From a virus: a DNA stretch of 34,602 nt. Below are positions 15,808 through 24,065 of the stretch, in pieces. A program made the translations under genes and the position numbers. The notes under the pieces were generated by a model. It saw only the letters and a list, made by a program, of their open reading frames with translations. It did not search any database and was not told where the DNA came from. The stretch covers positions 1 to 34,602 of IMG/VR virus record IMGVR_UViG_3300037487_000817; one strand, given 5' to 3'. The stretch's first letter is position 1; every line of letters begins with the position of its first letter.

Positions 15808-16707
15808 TTAAAAGCCGGCAACATTCGTTGGTGTTTGATTCACACCGCGTTGGCTACCTCCAATATTCAAGTTAGTCGCCATAGCATTTTGGTTGTGACC
15901 TAATGCCTGAACGGCGGCTAAGATGCCTTGGATTTGAGTTTGTTGCTGCTGTTGCACAGATGTTTGGTTGACATTAGTAATAACATCAACGTTACCTGAA
16001 CGAACATTTTCTGCAGCTAATTGGCGAGATAATTGAACTTCCAATACACCCACCTCACGTTGTAACTGTAACTCACGTGCATTTGGTAACTGATCTTTTA
16101 AATCAGCAATCGCGGCACGAGTCAGACTACCATCAGCGCTTATACTGGCTGTAATGATCTGTGTATTACGTAGACCGGCGATTTCACCGTCTTTTGCGGC
16201 AAGAGATGATGCTGCTGCCGCATTTGCAATAGCTGCATTAGTCACAGCAAATTGCGTATTGCTAACGTTAGCGAGTGCAGAGATATCCCCACTGATATCA
16301 TTAGAGTGACTATCCACCGAACTAATGATGCTTGCCTGTCCTTGCATCGATGCAATTTGAGCTTGCAAGATTTGGTTAGTAACTTGGCCGTTACTTGCAG
16401 TGATTGCGTTCTGCACATCACCTTCAGCCTTCCAGATTTCTCTTTGGACTTCACCAATCTCACGTCTTACTGCGCCGATGTCTTGAATGGTGTTGATGCC
16501 ATTCACGATCCCTTGTACTTCATTGACAGTGGCGCCGTGGACCGCTGCAGCTGCCGCTGCACCATCACCGCCGTTGTTACCAAACAAACCACCTTTTCCT
16601 CCGAAAAGAGCAGCACCTAATATTAAAGGTGTAATTGCGCCCATTCCCATGTCGTTCCCGCCAGCTTGCGGCATTGTAAAGATATTTGGGGTTGTCATGT
16701 CAGCCAT
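15808..16707 (-). CDS. Low-complexity (Gly/Ala/Gln/Asn-rich) hypothetical protein
   Basis: 299 residues. Gly-rich N-terminus with a hydrophobic patch (ITPLILGAALFGGKGGLFG, about 24-43), a coiled-coil-like part (about 78-130, AVRREIGEVQREIWKAEG), Ala/Ser/Asn-rich repeats, a helical region with RELQLQREVGVLEVQLS (about 211-228) and a Gln run (TSVQQQQQTQ). The hydrophobic patch could insert in a membrane. CGGAG lies 7 nt before the ATG. The gene overlaps the end of the kinase gene by 13 nt. It may be a virion fibre or an ejected protein; nothing decides. Confidence 0.65.
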   Translation of the reverse strand: MADMTTPNIFTMPQAGGNDMGMGAITPLILGAALFGGKGGLFGNNGGDGAAAAAAVHGATVNEVQGIVNGINTIQDIGAVRREIGEVQREIWKAEGDVQNAITASNGQVTNQILQAQIASMQGQASIISSVDSHSNDISGDISALANVSNTQFAVTNAAIANAAAASSLAAKDGEIAGLRNTQIITASISADGSLTRAAIADLKDQLPNARELQLQREVGVLEVQLSRQLAAENVRSGNVDVITNVNQTSVQQQQQTQIQGILAAVQALGHNQNAMATNLNIGGSQRGVNQTPTNVAGF

Positions 16708-17165
16708 TTGTAACTCCGGGTTTTGCTAGGTAGAAACCGCCTAGCTCGGTTGTGAGGGACGGTTCCCTCTATTCCAGCAGCTAACGCTTGCACGCTATAC
16801 ACGTGGTGCGTAATCCTTGTATCGTATTTTGCAGGGGCCACAAATACCGCATTTGTATTCGCGTATCTACCTGCTTTGATGCTGTCCATCCAGATTGTGT
16901 AGTCCGCCGCAAACACCGCACGAGTCTCTTCTGTAGGACATATGAAATCCGCGATAACAAAAGCACCCCATTTGCTGGTGATGTTGCATAGGTGGCCCAT
17001 GCGACGAGCCTGCTCAACTCGGTCGGATTCGGAAAATCCCAAATCCTTATTAATGTTCTTACGGATGTCGTCTGCATTGAAATGCGGACATTGAAGTTCC
17101 TTTGCAAGGGCCTCTGCTAGTGTGGTCTTTCCACTGCCTGGTAATCCGCATATGAGGATTTTCAT
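16695..17165 (-). CDS. APS-kinase-like P-loop kinase (CysC-type)
   Basis: 156 residues from ATG 17165, chosen because it overlaps the previous stop as ATGA; the longer frame to 17219 adds an unrelated leader. Walker A GLPGSGKT is at 7-14. NADDIRKNINKDLGFSESDR (30-49) matches the APS kinase 'DGDNVRHGLNKDLGFSxxDR' block, and IADFICPTEETR corresponds to the 'SxISPxxxxR' segment. APS kinase phosphorylates adenylyl sulfate to PAPS, the donor used by sulfotransferases. The C-terminal part (YTIWMDSIKAGRYANTNAVF) differs from bacterial CysC but is common in phage versions. The gene lies two genes downstream of a sulfotransferase. Activity on APS is inferred; another small substrate is possible. Confidence 0.75.
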   Translation of the reverse strand: MKILICGLPGSGKTTLAEALAKELQCPHFNADDIRKNINKDLGFSESDRVEQARRMGHLCNITSKWGAFVIADFICPTEETRAVFAADYTIWMDSIKAGRYANTNAVFVAPAKYDTRITHHVYSVQALAAGIEGTVPHNRARRFLPSKTRSYKWLT

Positions 17166-17728
17166 AGTCTGCCACGCGCTGGTTTGTGCGCTATTGCATT
17201 TATTTGAACTTGGTAGCAAGCATTATTATACTTACCCATTTCCCGTTCAAGCACACTCTGCCGTTGACCTTCAAACTGTTTTTGAAACCAAGGCATGAAG
17301 TCGTAACCGACTTGTTCTACACCAATATCAACTCCTAATTGCAATCCTAAAGTAGTTTCGCTACCACCGGTTTCAATTGTGTTTAGATTTCTTAACTGAT
17401 TAAACATATCAACACCGACGGGGGTTACTTTTCTACAATGAGATGGATCGTGATGGAAGTTTTCATGATTCCAATGGGGTACAGTGATTTTTATTGAACC
17501 CTTGTCTTTCAATATGCGATAGAATTCTTTCCATATATTAAGGTAAGTTTTTGTGTCTTGTCCTAAATGTTCAAGGACGTGGCATAATATTATTTCATCT
17601 ACAGAATCATCTTCAAACGGCAGGCTATCTTCAAGTTCAACAACTATATCAGGTTTACATATAGCGTCTGAATCTACATTGATATACCCATCAAGTTTAT
17701 TATAACCACACCCAAGATTCAATTTCAT
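17162..17728 (-). CDS. Class I SAM-dependent methyltransferase
   Basis: 188 residues. SAM motif I LNLGCGYNKLDGYINVD is at residues 3-19, an acidic strand-end follows at about 20-33, and VDEIILCHVLEHL is the typical type-11 post-motif region; RILKDKGSIKITVPH follows. A His-rich segment HWNHENFHHDPSHCRK is common in phage and capsule-cluster methyltransferases that modify sugars or peptides. It is coupled by ATGA on both sides with the small protein and the kinase. The substrate is unknown; a glycan or tail component is suggested by neighbours. Confidence 0.82.
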   Translation of the reverse strand: MKLNLGCGYNKLDGYINVDSDAICKPDIVVELEDSLPFEDDSVDEIILCHVLEHLGQDTKTYLNIWKEFYRILKDKGSIKITVPHWNHENFHHDPSHCRKVTPVGVDMFNQLRNLNTIETGGSETTLGLQLGVDIGVEQVGYDFMPWFQKQFEGQRQSVLEREMGKYNNACYQVQINAIAHKPARGRL

Positions 17729-18063
17729 AATAATGCGTCTAGCTCGTCATGGGTTGTGGCGGCTTCAATTTCGGCAACCCTTGTAGAATCTGCTACTGTG
17801 GTGTCAGGTTGTTGAAAGTTTGCTCTACCTTGCATGACCATTCCCGCTTTGCGGTCTTCAACTGAGATTTCGTAAGTGTCCCAGATAATCTCAATAGGGC
17901 GTTTAGTCACATCAAAACGGTGTGCAGTATAGCCTTGATGGTGAGGAACTAATACGGGTCTTACTTCAATAGCATCATGCCAACCCGATTCTGCTGCGGG
18001 TGGTGGGGTGTCCCATACTTGTAGTACGTTGTTGTTTTCATCTAATTTAACGTGTAGTGTCAT
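17725..18063 (-). CDS. Small hypothetical protein, tail-fibre-assembly-like
   Basis: 112 residues. N-terminal MTLHVKLDENNNVLQVWDTP is beta-like, resembling the start of small tail-fibre accessory proteins. The C-terminus is acidic and helical (STRVAEIEAATTHDELDALL). AGGAAG lies upstream of the ATG and the stop overlaps the methyltransferase start. It may assist fibre folding, as the 142-residue protein at 21677-22105 might. Similarity is only in general build. Confidence 0.5.
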   Translation of the reverse strand: MTLHVKLDENNNVLQVWDTPPPAAESGWHDAIEVRPVLVPHHQGYTAHRFDVTKRPIEIIWDTYEISVEDRKAGMVMQGRANFQQPDTTVADSTRVAEIEAATTHDELDALL

Positions 18064-18081
18064 CGCAGCTTCCTGTTTAAG

Positions 18082-19830
18082 TTATAGTGAATCTAATCTT
18101 GTTTTAATCGCATTAAAGGGCGCATTCCACTCACCAAAAACCTCTTGTCTGAATAACGTCATAGTGTCGTAGTAAGGCGTTTTTTCACCTTCAAGAGCGT
18201 ATAAGAAATAAGGCATAACAGGCGTTATCACCCAAGTGTCAATTCCCATAGCCGCGCTCAAATGGCTTACTGATGTACATGAACTGATTACAAGGTCGCA
18301 TGCTGCAACAGCATTACGGGTGTCTTCCCAAGAATCCAAAGGCACACGCTTAACCCAATTCGGAGCTTCTTCTGCGCCTTCGTCACGTTGCAGGCTAACG
18401 AACTCGTACTTATCACTTTTGACTGCATCAAACATCAAGTCGTAAGGGAACGCTTTGTGGTGTTCATGTTCAAACTGTGTAGAACCCTGCCAGCGAAGAC
18501 CAATACGTTTTTTAGGGCTTTTAATCGTCGTTGGCTTGCTTAAGTACGCTGCGCCTGAAATATCCGATAATTCAAATCCTAGTGGGACAATAGCCGACAT
18601 ACCCGCAACCCAAAAGTCATGGTAGATGCCGAATACGGCCTCATGCTGAATGACCGAGGACACGCCTTCAACATCTATGAACAACGATGCAAGCGAACCA
18701 GTACATGCCACAATGACTTTACAGCCTTTAGCCGCAATGTATTTAGCGTAACGAACTTGGTGGATTTGGTCGCCCAAGCCACCTTCAAGGTTAAGAAGTA
18801 CAATCCCTTTACTTTTGCCATCCCATTGCGGTGTAGGCACGTCAGGTCGTTTGTTGCCGAACACACCAGAGATACGCCCTCTATCCATTAGCTGATAACC
18901 CTTTTGGATTTGACCCTGTCTAAGCAAATACCAGCCACGATTGTAGGCAGCACGGTGATTGTTAGGTTCTTCTGCTTCTAGCTTCTGTGCAATTTGCCAA
19001 CCTTCGGCAAAGTTACCTGTTGTCGAAGCTGCAAGTTGCATATCTAAGTCATGCAATTCAGGTATTGTGCGAGGCGTTTCGAGCCAAAACTCAGGCTGAC
19101 AGAACGACGAGTAATGCGAGCCTAGCAAGTCTTTTGGGTTATCGCTATGTTGGCGTTCAAGTTTAGATTTAACATCGTGCATACCCGCATAACCGTGTAG
19201 ATTTTCGTCGTCTTCACTTACTGTGCTGCCGTCGATATTAGCAAAATCGTAATCAAAGTTGTCTAATTCAAGGAATTCGTGAATGCGCTCTAACTGTTCT
19301 TTTGGGTTAGCTATCAAGTCTTCATATTCTATGAACAAAAAACATTCAGGTGCGAACTCATGGCCGGCTTGTAGCGAAATATACGCTGCTTTTAAATGGT
19401 CGGCTAACTGCCCCGTAGCCATGAACTCATCGAGGTTGTCAGGTTTCGCCACTCGAACGAACGATGCCATACAATCAGGCACTGAACGGACTGTTGCTAT
19501 AATTTTAGGGTTACGTTCAAGCACCTGTGACATCGCCACCATAATAGTAGGGATAGCCCAGCCTCTACCTTTGTCAAACACTATGGGTTTATCTGTGTCT
19601 TCATAAAAGGCATCGACTACGCCACCCATTGTGCGAGCAAGTTTAGTTCTTTCGGGGTCGTTTTCATTTAATAACCCTGTTGAGTGCCATGTGTTAGCAA
19701 GACCATCTAAAGCATGAACAAGACCAGATGTAGTAGAAACGTGTGTTATTGGATTTTGGTTGAGAATAGCTGCGAGGACTGTTGAGCCAGAGCGGGGGAT
19801 ACCTGAAAGAAAATGTAATTGTTTTTTCAT
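18082..19830 (-). CDS. Sulfotransferase - TPR - glycosyltransferase fusion
   Basis: 582 residues. Residues 1-200 are a sulfotransferase: the 5'-phosphosulfate loop IPRSGSTVLAAI at 11-22 (PRSGST 12-17) and a 3'-phosphate block IIATVRSVPDCMASF with R115 and S116. Residues about 270-325 are TPR-like (NNHRAAYNRGWYLLRQGQ, KGYQLMDRGR). Residues from 341 are a GT-B/GT9-type glycosyltransferase-like domain: KGIVLLNLEGGLGDQIHQVR, later RIGLRWQGS and a CDLVISSCTSVSHLSAAMG donor-site block near 500-530. The layout suggests transfer of sugar and sulfate to one acceptor. ATGA coupling links it to the RCC1 gene upstream. The acceptor (fibre, RCC1 protein or host glycan) is unknown. Confidence 0.83.
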   Translation of the reverse strand: MKKQLHFLSGIPRSGSTVLAAILNQNPITHVSTTSGLVHALDGLANTWHSTGLLNENDPERTKLARTMGGVVDAFYEDTDKPIVFDKGRGWAIPTIMVAMSQVLERNPKIIATVRSVPDCMASFVRVAKPDNLDEFMATGQLADHLKAAYISLQAGHEFAPECFLFIEYEDLIANPKEQLERIHEFLELDNFDYDFANIDGSTVSEDDENLHGYAGMHDVKSKLERQHSDNPKDLLGSHYSSFCQPEFWLETPRTIPELHDLDMQLAASTTGNFAEGWQIAQKLEAEEPNNHRAAYNRGWYLLRQGQIQKGYQLMDRGRISGVFGNKRPDVPTPQWDGKSKGIVLLNLEGGLGDQIHQVRYAKYIAAKGCKVIVACTGSLASLFIDVEGVSSVIQHEAVFGIYHDFWVAGMSAIVPLGFELSDISGAAYLSKPTTIKSPKKRIGLRWQGSTQFEHEHHKAFPYDLMFDAVKSDKYEFVSLQRDEGAEEAPNWVKRVPLDSWEDTRNAVAACDLVISSCTSVSHLSAAMGIDTWVITPVMPYFLYALEGEKTPYYDTMTLFRQEVFGEWNAPFNAIKTRLDSL

Positions 19831-20957
19831 AGTTGTCTTATTGCTAGAGTGTTACCATGGCCGCATGCTACGGATAACCAATCAGTTAAAGCACCTACTT
19901 GTGTTGGACTTGAGCGAGCACCAGTGAGGGTTATCCCTAGTTGCCCTTGGGCGTTAGGTCCCCATGCCCATAGTGTCCCGTCTGTCTTAATGGCGGTATT
20001 GTGCTCCGCGCCAAGAGATATGGACTTCCAAGTGGTTAATGCGCCTACTTGTTTGGGACTAATGTATTGACTAACGTTACCTAAGCCTAATTGACCCTCG
20101 GCTGACCTCCCCCACGACCAAAGTGTACCGTCTGTTCTTGTCGATACGGTGTGGTAGTTACCGCACTCTATGGCTAACCACGTAGTTAAAGCGCCAACTT
20201 GCACTGGGCTAGAACGGTCTGTGATATCGCCTAGACCTAGTTGCCCTTGGCCGTTATAGCCCCATGCCCATAGTGTCCCGTCTGTCTTAATAGCCATGCT
20301 ATGATGCATCTTGCAGGCTATGGACTTCCAAGAGGTTAAAGCACCTACTTGCTTTGGACTGTTAAAATCGGTAGTGATGCCTAAGCCCAGTTGACCATTA
20401 CCGTTATACCCCCACGACCATAGTGTGCCGTCTGTTCGCGTGGCCACAGTGTGGTATCTTCCACACGCTAGAGATAACCACGTAGTTAAAGCGCCAACTT
20501 GCTTTGGACTCGAGTAAGCAACAGCAGTGCCTAGACCTGTCAGCCCAAATCCATTTGCAGGTGCGCCTCCCCATCCCCACAGTGTCCCGTCTGTCTTAAT
20601 AGCCATGCTATGATTCAAATTGCATTTTGTGGTTTTCCAATTAGTTAACGCACCTACTTGTGTTGGACTTGAGCGAGCATCAACGTCGTTTAAGCCTAAC
20701 TTGCCATTAGTGTTTCTCCCCCATGCCCATAGTGTCCCATCTGTTTTAACTGCTGTAGTCTGGTAATGGCCACATCCTATAGTTTTCCAAGTAGTTAAAG
20801 CACCTACTTGTTTAGGTGACCAGAGGTTGGTTATATTACCTAAGCCTAATTGACCCTCACCGTTAGCCCCCCAAGCCCAAAGAAAAGGACCATTACGTCC
20901 CATCCCAAACCCATAACCTTTTGCGCTTAATGCGCCTCGTGTTGCAATACTAGGCAT
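19827..20957 (-). CDS. RCC1-repeat (seven-bladed beta-propeller) tail-associated protein
   Basis: 376 residues built almost wholly of seven repeats of about 50 residues, each of the form WAWGxNxxGQLGLG, SSPxQVGALTxW, then CGxxHTxAxxTDGTL. This equals a full RCC1-type seven-blade propeller. Only a short leader (PSIATRGALSAKGYGFG) precedes it. DNA repeats are close: a 21-base stretch starting TAGTGTCCCGTC recurs at about 19972, 20273 and 20581. AGGAAC precedes the ATG. It follows fibre genes and is coupled to the sulfotransferase gene, so a surface-exposed, receptor-binding or decoration role is likely by context. Confidence 0.85.
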   Translation of the reverse strand: MPSIATRGALSAKGYGFGMGRNGPFLWAWGANGEGQLGLGNITNLWSPKQVGALTTWKTIGCGHYQTTAVKTDGTLWAWGRNTNGKLGLNDVDARSSPTQVGALTNWKTTKCNLNHSMAIKTDGTLWGWGGAPANGFGLTGLGTAVAYSSPKQVGALTTWLSLACGRYHTVATRTDGTLWSWGYNGNGQLGLGITTDFNSPKQVGALTSWKSIACKMHHSMAIKTDGTLWAWGYNGQGQLGLGDITDRSSPVQVGALTTWLAIECGNYHTVSTRTDGTLWSWGRSAEGQLGLGNVSQYISPKQVGALTTWKSISLGAEHNTAIKTDGTLWAWGPNAQGQLGITLTGARSSPTQVGALTDWLSVACGHGNTLAIRQL

Positions 20958-20965
20958 AATAGTTC

Positions 20966-21673
20966 CTATTTAAATTGCGTTAATGAAGCGAGAATAATAT
21001 ACGTTGCACTTGCTGTTTTGGTTATGGTGTAGGTATATACGTCAATCCCTGCCGCATTACCTGCTGTCGGAGCAGTTCCGCCTTGCCATTTAGGTGTTAC
21101 CGAAACGCCATCAATAGTGAAAGCGTTATTATAAAAAGCAGTTGCCCCTTGTGTAACCATAAACGCCAACGTAATAGATTGTCCTGTTGCGAGTGCTGTA
21201 TTGAGTGCTGTACCACTTGACGCTCTGAGGTTGACTGTCCAGTTGGCAGATGCACTTGTTGTGTAATAAAGCACGGACTGTGTCGTTACGTCGTAGTTGA
21301 TTGTTCCTGTAGCTGCTGTAGCGGATACCGTTGTTACTTCAGCCGCGCTGGTGATAATTGCACCGAGTGTGCTAGATGAGCCTGCGATAGCAAATGTTTG
21401 ACCAGCTGCAAATGTCTGTATTCCAGTGAACGTGTTGGCTGTTAGGGTTGCTGCACCGGCAAATGTTTGACCAGCATTAAACGCAATTGCACCCGTCATC
21501 GTGCCGCCAGCTAGTGGTAAAGCTGATGAAGTTTGCCAAGTGGCGGTTGAACCTGTCGTAGCTGTCAAGAGTTGACCTGCTGTTGGAGCAGGTGACGCAG
21601 TGGTATCCACTACGGTGGTCGCTGATCTTAAGGCGGAGGAAGTACCATCCGCCAACTGTCTAGCTTTTGTCAT
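20966..21673 (-). CDS. Tail fibre-like protein
   Basis: 235 residues. The N-terminus TKARQLADGTSSALRSATT is a common fibre anchoring start, followed by LPLAGGTMTGAIAFNAGQTF, the recurring 'LPxxGGTMTGxI' fibre motif that also occurs twice in the 661-residue fibre. Beta-rich Thr/Ala/Ser repeats make up the rest. GAGG lies upstream of the ATG, overlapping the previous stop. It probably forms part of the host-binding apparatus together with the RCC1 protein. Confidence 0.75.
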   Translation of the reverse strand: MTKARQLADGTSSALRSATTVVDTTASPAPTAGQLLTATTGSTATWQTSSALPLAGGTMTGAIAFNAGQTFAGAATLTANTFTGIQTFAAGQTFAIAGSSSTLGAIITSAAEVTTVSATAATGTINYDVTTQSVLYYTTSASANWTVNLRASSGTALNTALATGQSITLAFMVTQGATAFYNNAFTIDGVSVTPKWQGGTAPTAGNAAGIDVYTYTITKTASATYIILASLTQFK

Positions 21674-21676
21674 GGA

Positions 21677-22105
21677 TTATGCCTCGTTGAGTTGTTGACG
21701 TAATAGTGCAATCGCCGCTTCTTGTTCGGTTAGCCACGTTGTATCGATAGCTAAGATAGCTTCACGGGTTCTGCGTGGTGTAATCTCTGCTTCAAGTGCT
21801 GCGATGTCGGCTTTGATTTTGGCTTTCCCATCCTCAACCTTTTGTGCCTGTGCAGCTACAAGTGCGTCACCCTCTAGTGGAATAATTAACCATGTTTGCT
21901 CCCAATGTCCTTTTGAGGTTAATACAGGTTCACCTTGTTGCACGGTTTCACTGTATTTATCATAAGTGGGTTGTGGGGCATCAAATAGAACTGCATAGCC
22001 TTCAGGTATAGGGAATGGTTGCGGGTATGATACGTTTGGGTTTGCTGCTCTGATTTCAGATTCTGTGATAGTGCGTTTTGTTTCTACATTGATGTAATTA
22101 GCCAT
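21677..22105 (-). CDS. Tail fibre assembly-like protein
   Basis: 142 residues. The first half (YINVETKRTITESEIRAANP, PQPFPIPEGYAVLFDAPQP) is similar in build to phage tail-fibre accessory proteins that follow fibre genes, and the second half is a helical coiled coil with KVEDGKAKIKADIAALEAEI. AGGGG lies upstream of the ATG. It follows the TGNG-repeat fibre gene directly, the usual place of a fibre chaperone. Family identity is by pattern. Confidence 0.62.
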   Translation of the reverse strand: MANYINVETKRTITESEIRAANPNVSYPQPFPIPEGYAVLFDAPQPTYDKYSETVQQGEPVLTSKGHWEQTWLIIPLEGDALVAAQAQKVEDGKAKIKADIAALEAEITPRRTREAILAIDTTWLTEQEAAIALLRQQLNEA

Positions 22106-22115
22106 TGTGTTGCCC

Positions 22116-24065
22116 CTATGAGATTGCTAAGAAAATGTAAGTTGCTGATGCAACATTGATGTTTGTTGCTGCTACTTGATTGACAGCAAATCCTGCTGAA
22201 TAAGGGTCAACGCTATCGTCTGTAGTTACTTCTGCCGCTGTCGTGTTTAAGGACAAATGTGGGTCATTGCCAGCTACGATACCCCGTGCTGTATCCCATA
22301 CATACCAGTCACCTGCTGCACTTGTACGTTTAATTAAGATGAATCTTGCACCAGCCGCAAAGCCGCATTCGATGTTCTGAGATGAGCCATTGCCCGTATA
22401 AGAACCTACTTTGGAGATTCCTGCTAGTGTGGCGAATAGGTAGGCGACGAAAGTACCACCAGAAGAGTTTAAAATGCCCGGATTTCCTGTATTACTCACA
22501 ACAAAAGTTGTCGTTGTTGGGCTTGTGTTATCCCAATATGGGAATGTCCCAAGTGTATCAATTCCGTCTGCTTGATGTAATCTTAAGGCATAGTTATTAC
22601 CTAAAGTTACAGAATAAACCTCCCAATCTTGAGCACCACTTCTTTTTTTCACAATCATCAGTTCTGGCGCAACAGTTAAATTGTGCGAAACAGTTAATAT
22701 TGTGCCATTACCTGTGTAGCAAACCTCATCAAAGAATCCGGGGGCGCGTTTGAAGAAGTAATTAACGAAAGGCGTTGTAGCTGTGTTGCAGATGTTGAAA
22801 TCATCTGTTGAACACGAAAACCCATCCTGTAAAAAGGAAAGAAGGGCTGTTGCCGTCAAATCAGCTTCGGCTTGAATATCTGCAAGTTTTATTCCCCTAG
22901 AGTTTCCTCTTAGTCTATCAAATACATAGCGATTTGAGACACTTTTAGCCAGAGGCATTACCAAATCAGGAGCAAACCCCACCCCTGTCACCGTAGCAGC
23001 AGCACCAGTACCAGTCCGTGCAATCGCATTATAAACCTGCGTCCCCGATGTAGGAGGTTTGTTAGGTCTGCGGATTGCCATGTAGATGTAGGTGGAGCTT
23101 GCCGCTTTTCCAGATGCACGAAAACCAGTTGAGTTAATATCTTGTTGCGAAAATGCGTCCTCTGCCGCACCGCTTTGAGCTTGTAGCCTTACGCCATTCC
23201 CACTGCTGTATGCTAATAATCCACGCTGTGTGTCCTGTATATCCCATGTACCTATTGTACTTGAACACTTGGTCAGCAAAAACTGCGTCTCCCATCCCAA
23301 CGTCACAGTAGCATTGCCACTGCCGTCAGTAGGAAACGACCCACACTGAATCATCCCATCCGCAGCTGTGTCGTGGGCGTATAGGTAGGCGACGTAAGTG
23401 CTACCAGAAGCGTTAACATGTCCCGTATAACCTACTGAAAAATCAGTAGTAGTAGGCTGAGCCGACCAAATTGCTGTAGTTGGAGTTGGAGTAATCACAC
23501 TATCAGTAGTGTTTAGTTTTAAGTAATCCCCATTTGAACTAACATTTTTATGATAAACCGCCCAATCCCAACCGGAAGTGTCAGTACGTTTGACAATAAT
23601 CATTCCTGGAGCAATGCCTAGACTATGAGCAATCTGTCTACCAGCAACCCCATTCCCCGTATAAGTCACCACATCAAAAAACTTCGGTGCTTTGCGGAAT
23701 GTCCATGATGCCATGACAGAACCGTTGGCGTTAACAATTCCGTTAATTGGGTTTGCAGCAGTTCCTGGCAAAGTCATGCCGTTGGCGTCATATGTAACGC
23801 TCCAAGATTCTGTGCTTTGCGCCCTTGCTTCATTAGAAAATAGGGCTTTGTTTGTCCCTCTAACAGAGTCAATTAAAACGTGCGATTGCGCTGTAGTTCT
23901 GTCTTTGAACCATGTAAGCCCGCCCTTACCCGCCAAATTAATGCCGTTGGTGATGGTTTGCGTTGAGCCGTTGCCGGTATACAAATACGTACTAAACACA
24001 TCATCGACGTATAGTGTCGGGCCTGCGCTGGTGCCTGCGGTTTCTTGTAATTTTTTAGATAACAT
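22116..24065 (-). CDS. Tail fibre protein with repeated TGNG beta domains (DUF7483-like)
   Basis: 649 residues from ATG 24065, which overlaps the previous stop as TAATG; the longer frame to 24116 is not used. About six related beta domains each begin with a 'F-x-x-V/Y-x-YTGNG' element (FSTYLYTGNG, FDVVTYTGNG, FDEVCYTGNG, KVGSYTGNG) and continue with PGMIIVKR..DWAVYH-like strands and TTFVVSNTG-like strands ending in FVAYLFA. This matches large phage tail proteins with DUF7483-type repeats. It is probably an adsorption structure. No enzymatic motif is seen. Confidence 0.78.
   Translation of the reverse strand: MLSKKLQETAGTSAGPTLYVDDVFSTYLYTGNGSTQTITNGINLAGKGGLTWFKDRTTAQSHVLIDSVRGTNKALFSNEARAQSTESWSVTYDANGMTLPGTAANPINGIVNANGSVMASWTFRKAPKFFDVVTYTGNGVAGRQIAHSLGIAPGMIIVKRTDTSGWDWAVYHKNVSSNGDYLKLNTTDSVITPTPTTAIWSAQPTTTDFSVGYTGHVNASGSTYVAYLYAHDTAADGMIQCGSFPTDGSGNATVTLGWETQFLLTKCSSTIGTWDIQDTQRGLLAYSSGNGVRLQAQSGAAEDAFSQQDINSTGFRASGKAASSTYIYMAIRRPNKPPTSGTQVYNAIARTGTGAAATVTGVGFAPDLVMPLAKSVSNRYVFDRLRGNSRGIKLADIQAEADLTATALLSFLQDGFSCSTDDFNICNTATTPFVNYFFKRAPGFFDEVCYTGNGTILTVSHNLTVAPELMIVKKRSGAQDWEVYSVTLGNNYALRLHQADGIDTLGTFPYWDNTSPTTTTFVVSNTGNPGILNSSGGTFVAYLFATLAGISKVGSYTGNGSSQNIECGFAAGARFILIKRTSAAGDWYVWDTARGIVAGNDPHLSLNTTAAEVTTDDSVDPYSAGFAVNQVAATNINVASATYIFLAIS

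Noticed and set aside
17166-17219. Longer N-terminus for the APS-kinase-like gene
   Set aside because: The extra 18 residues overlap the methyltransferase gene and precede the natural start of the Walker A strand; the ATGA overlap marks 17165.
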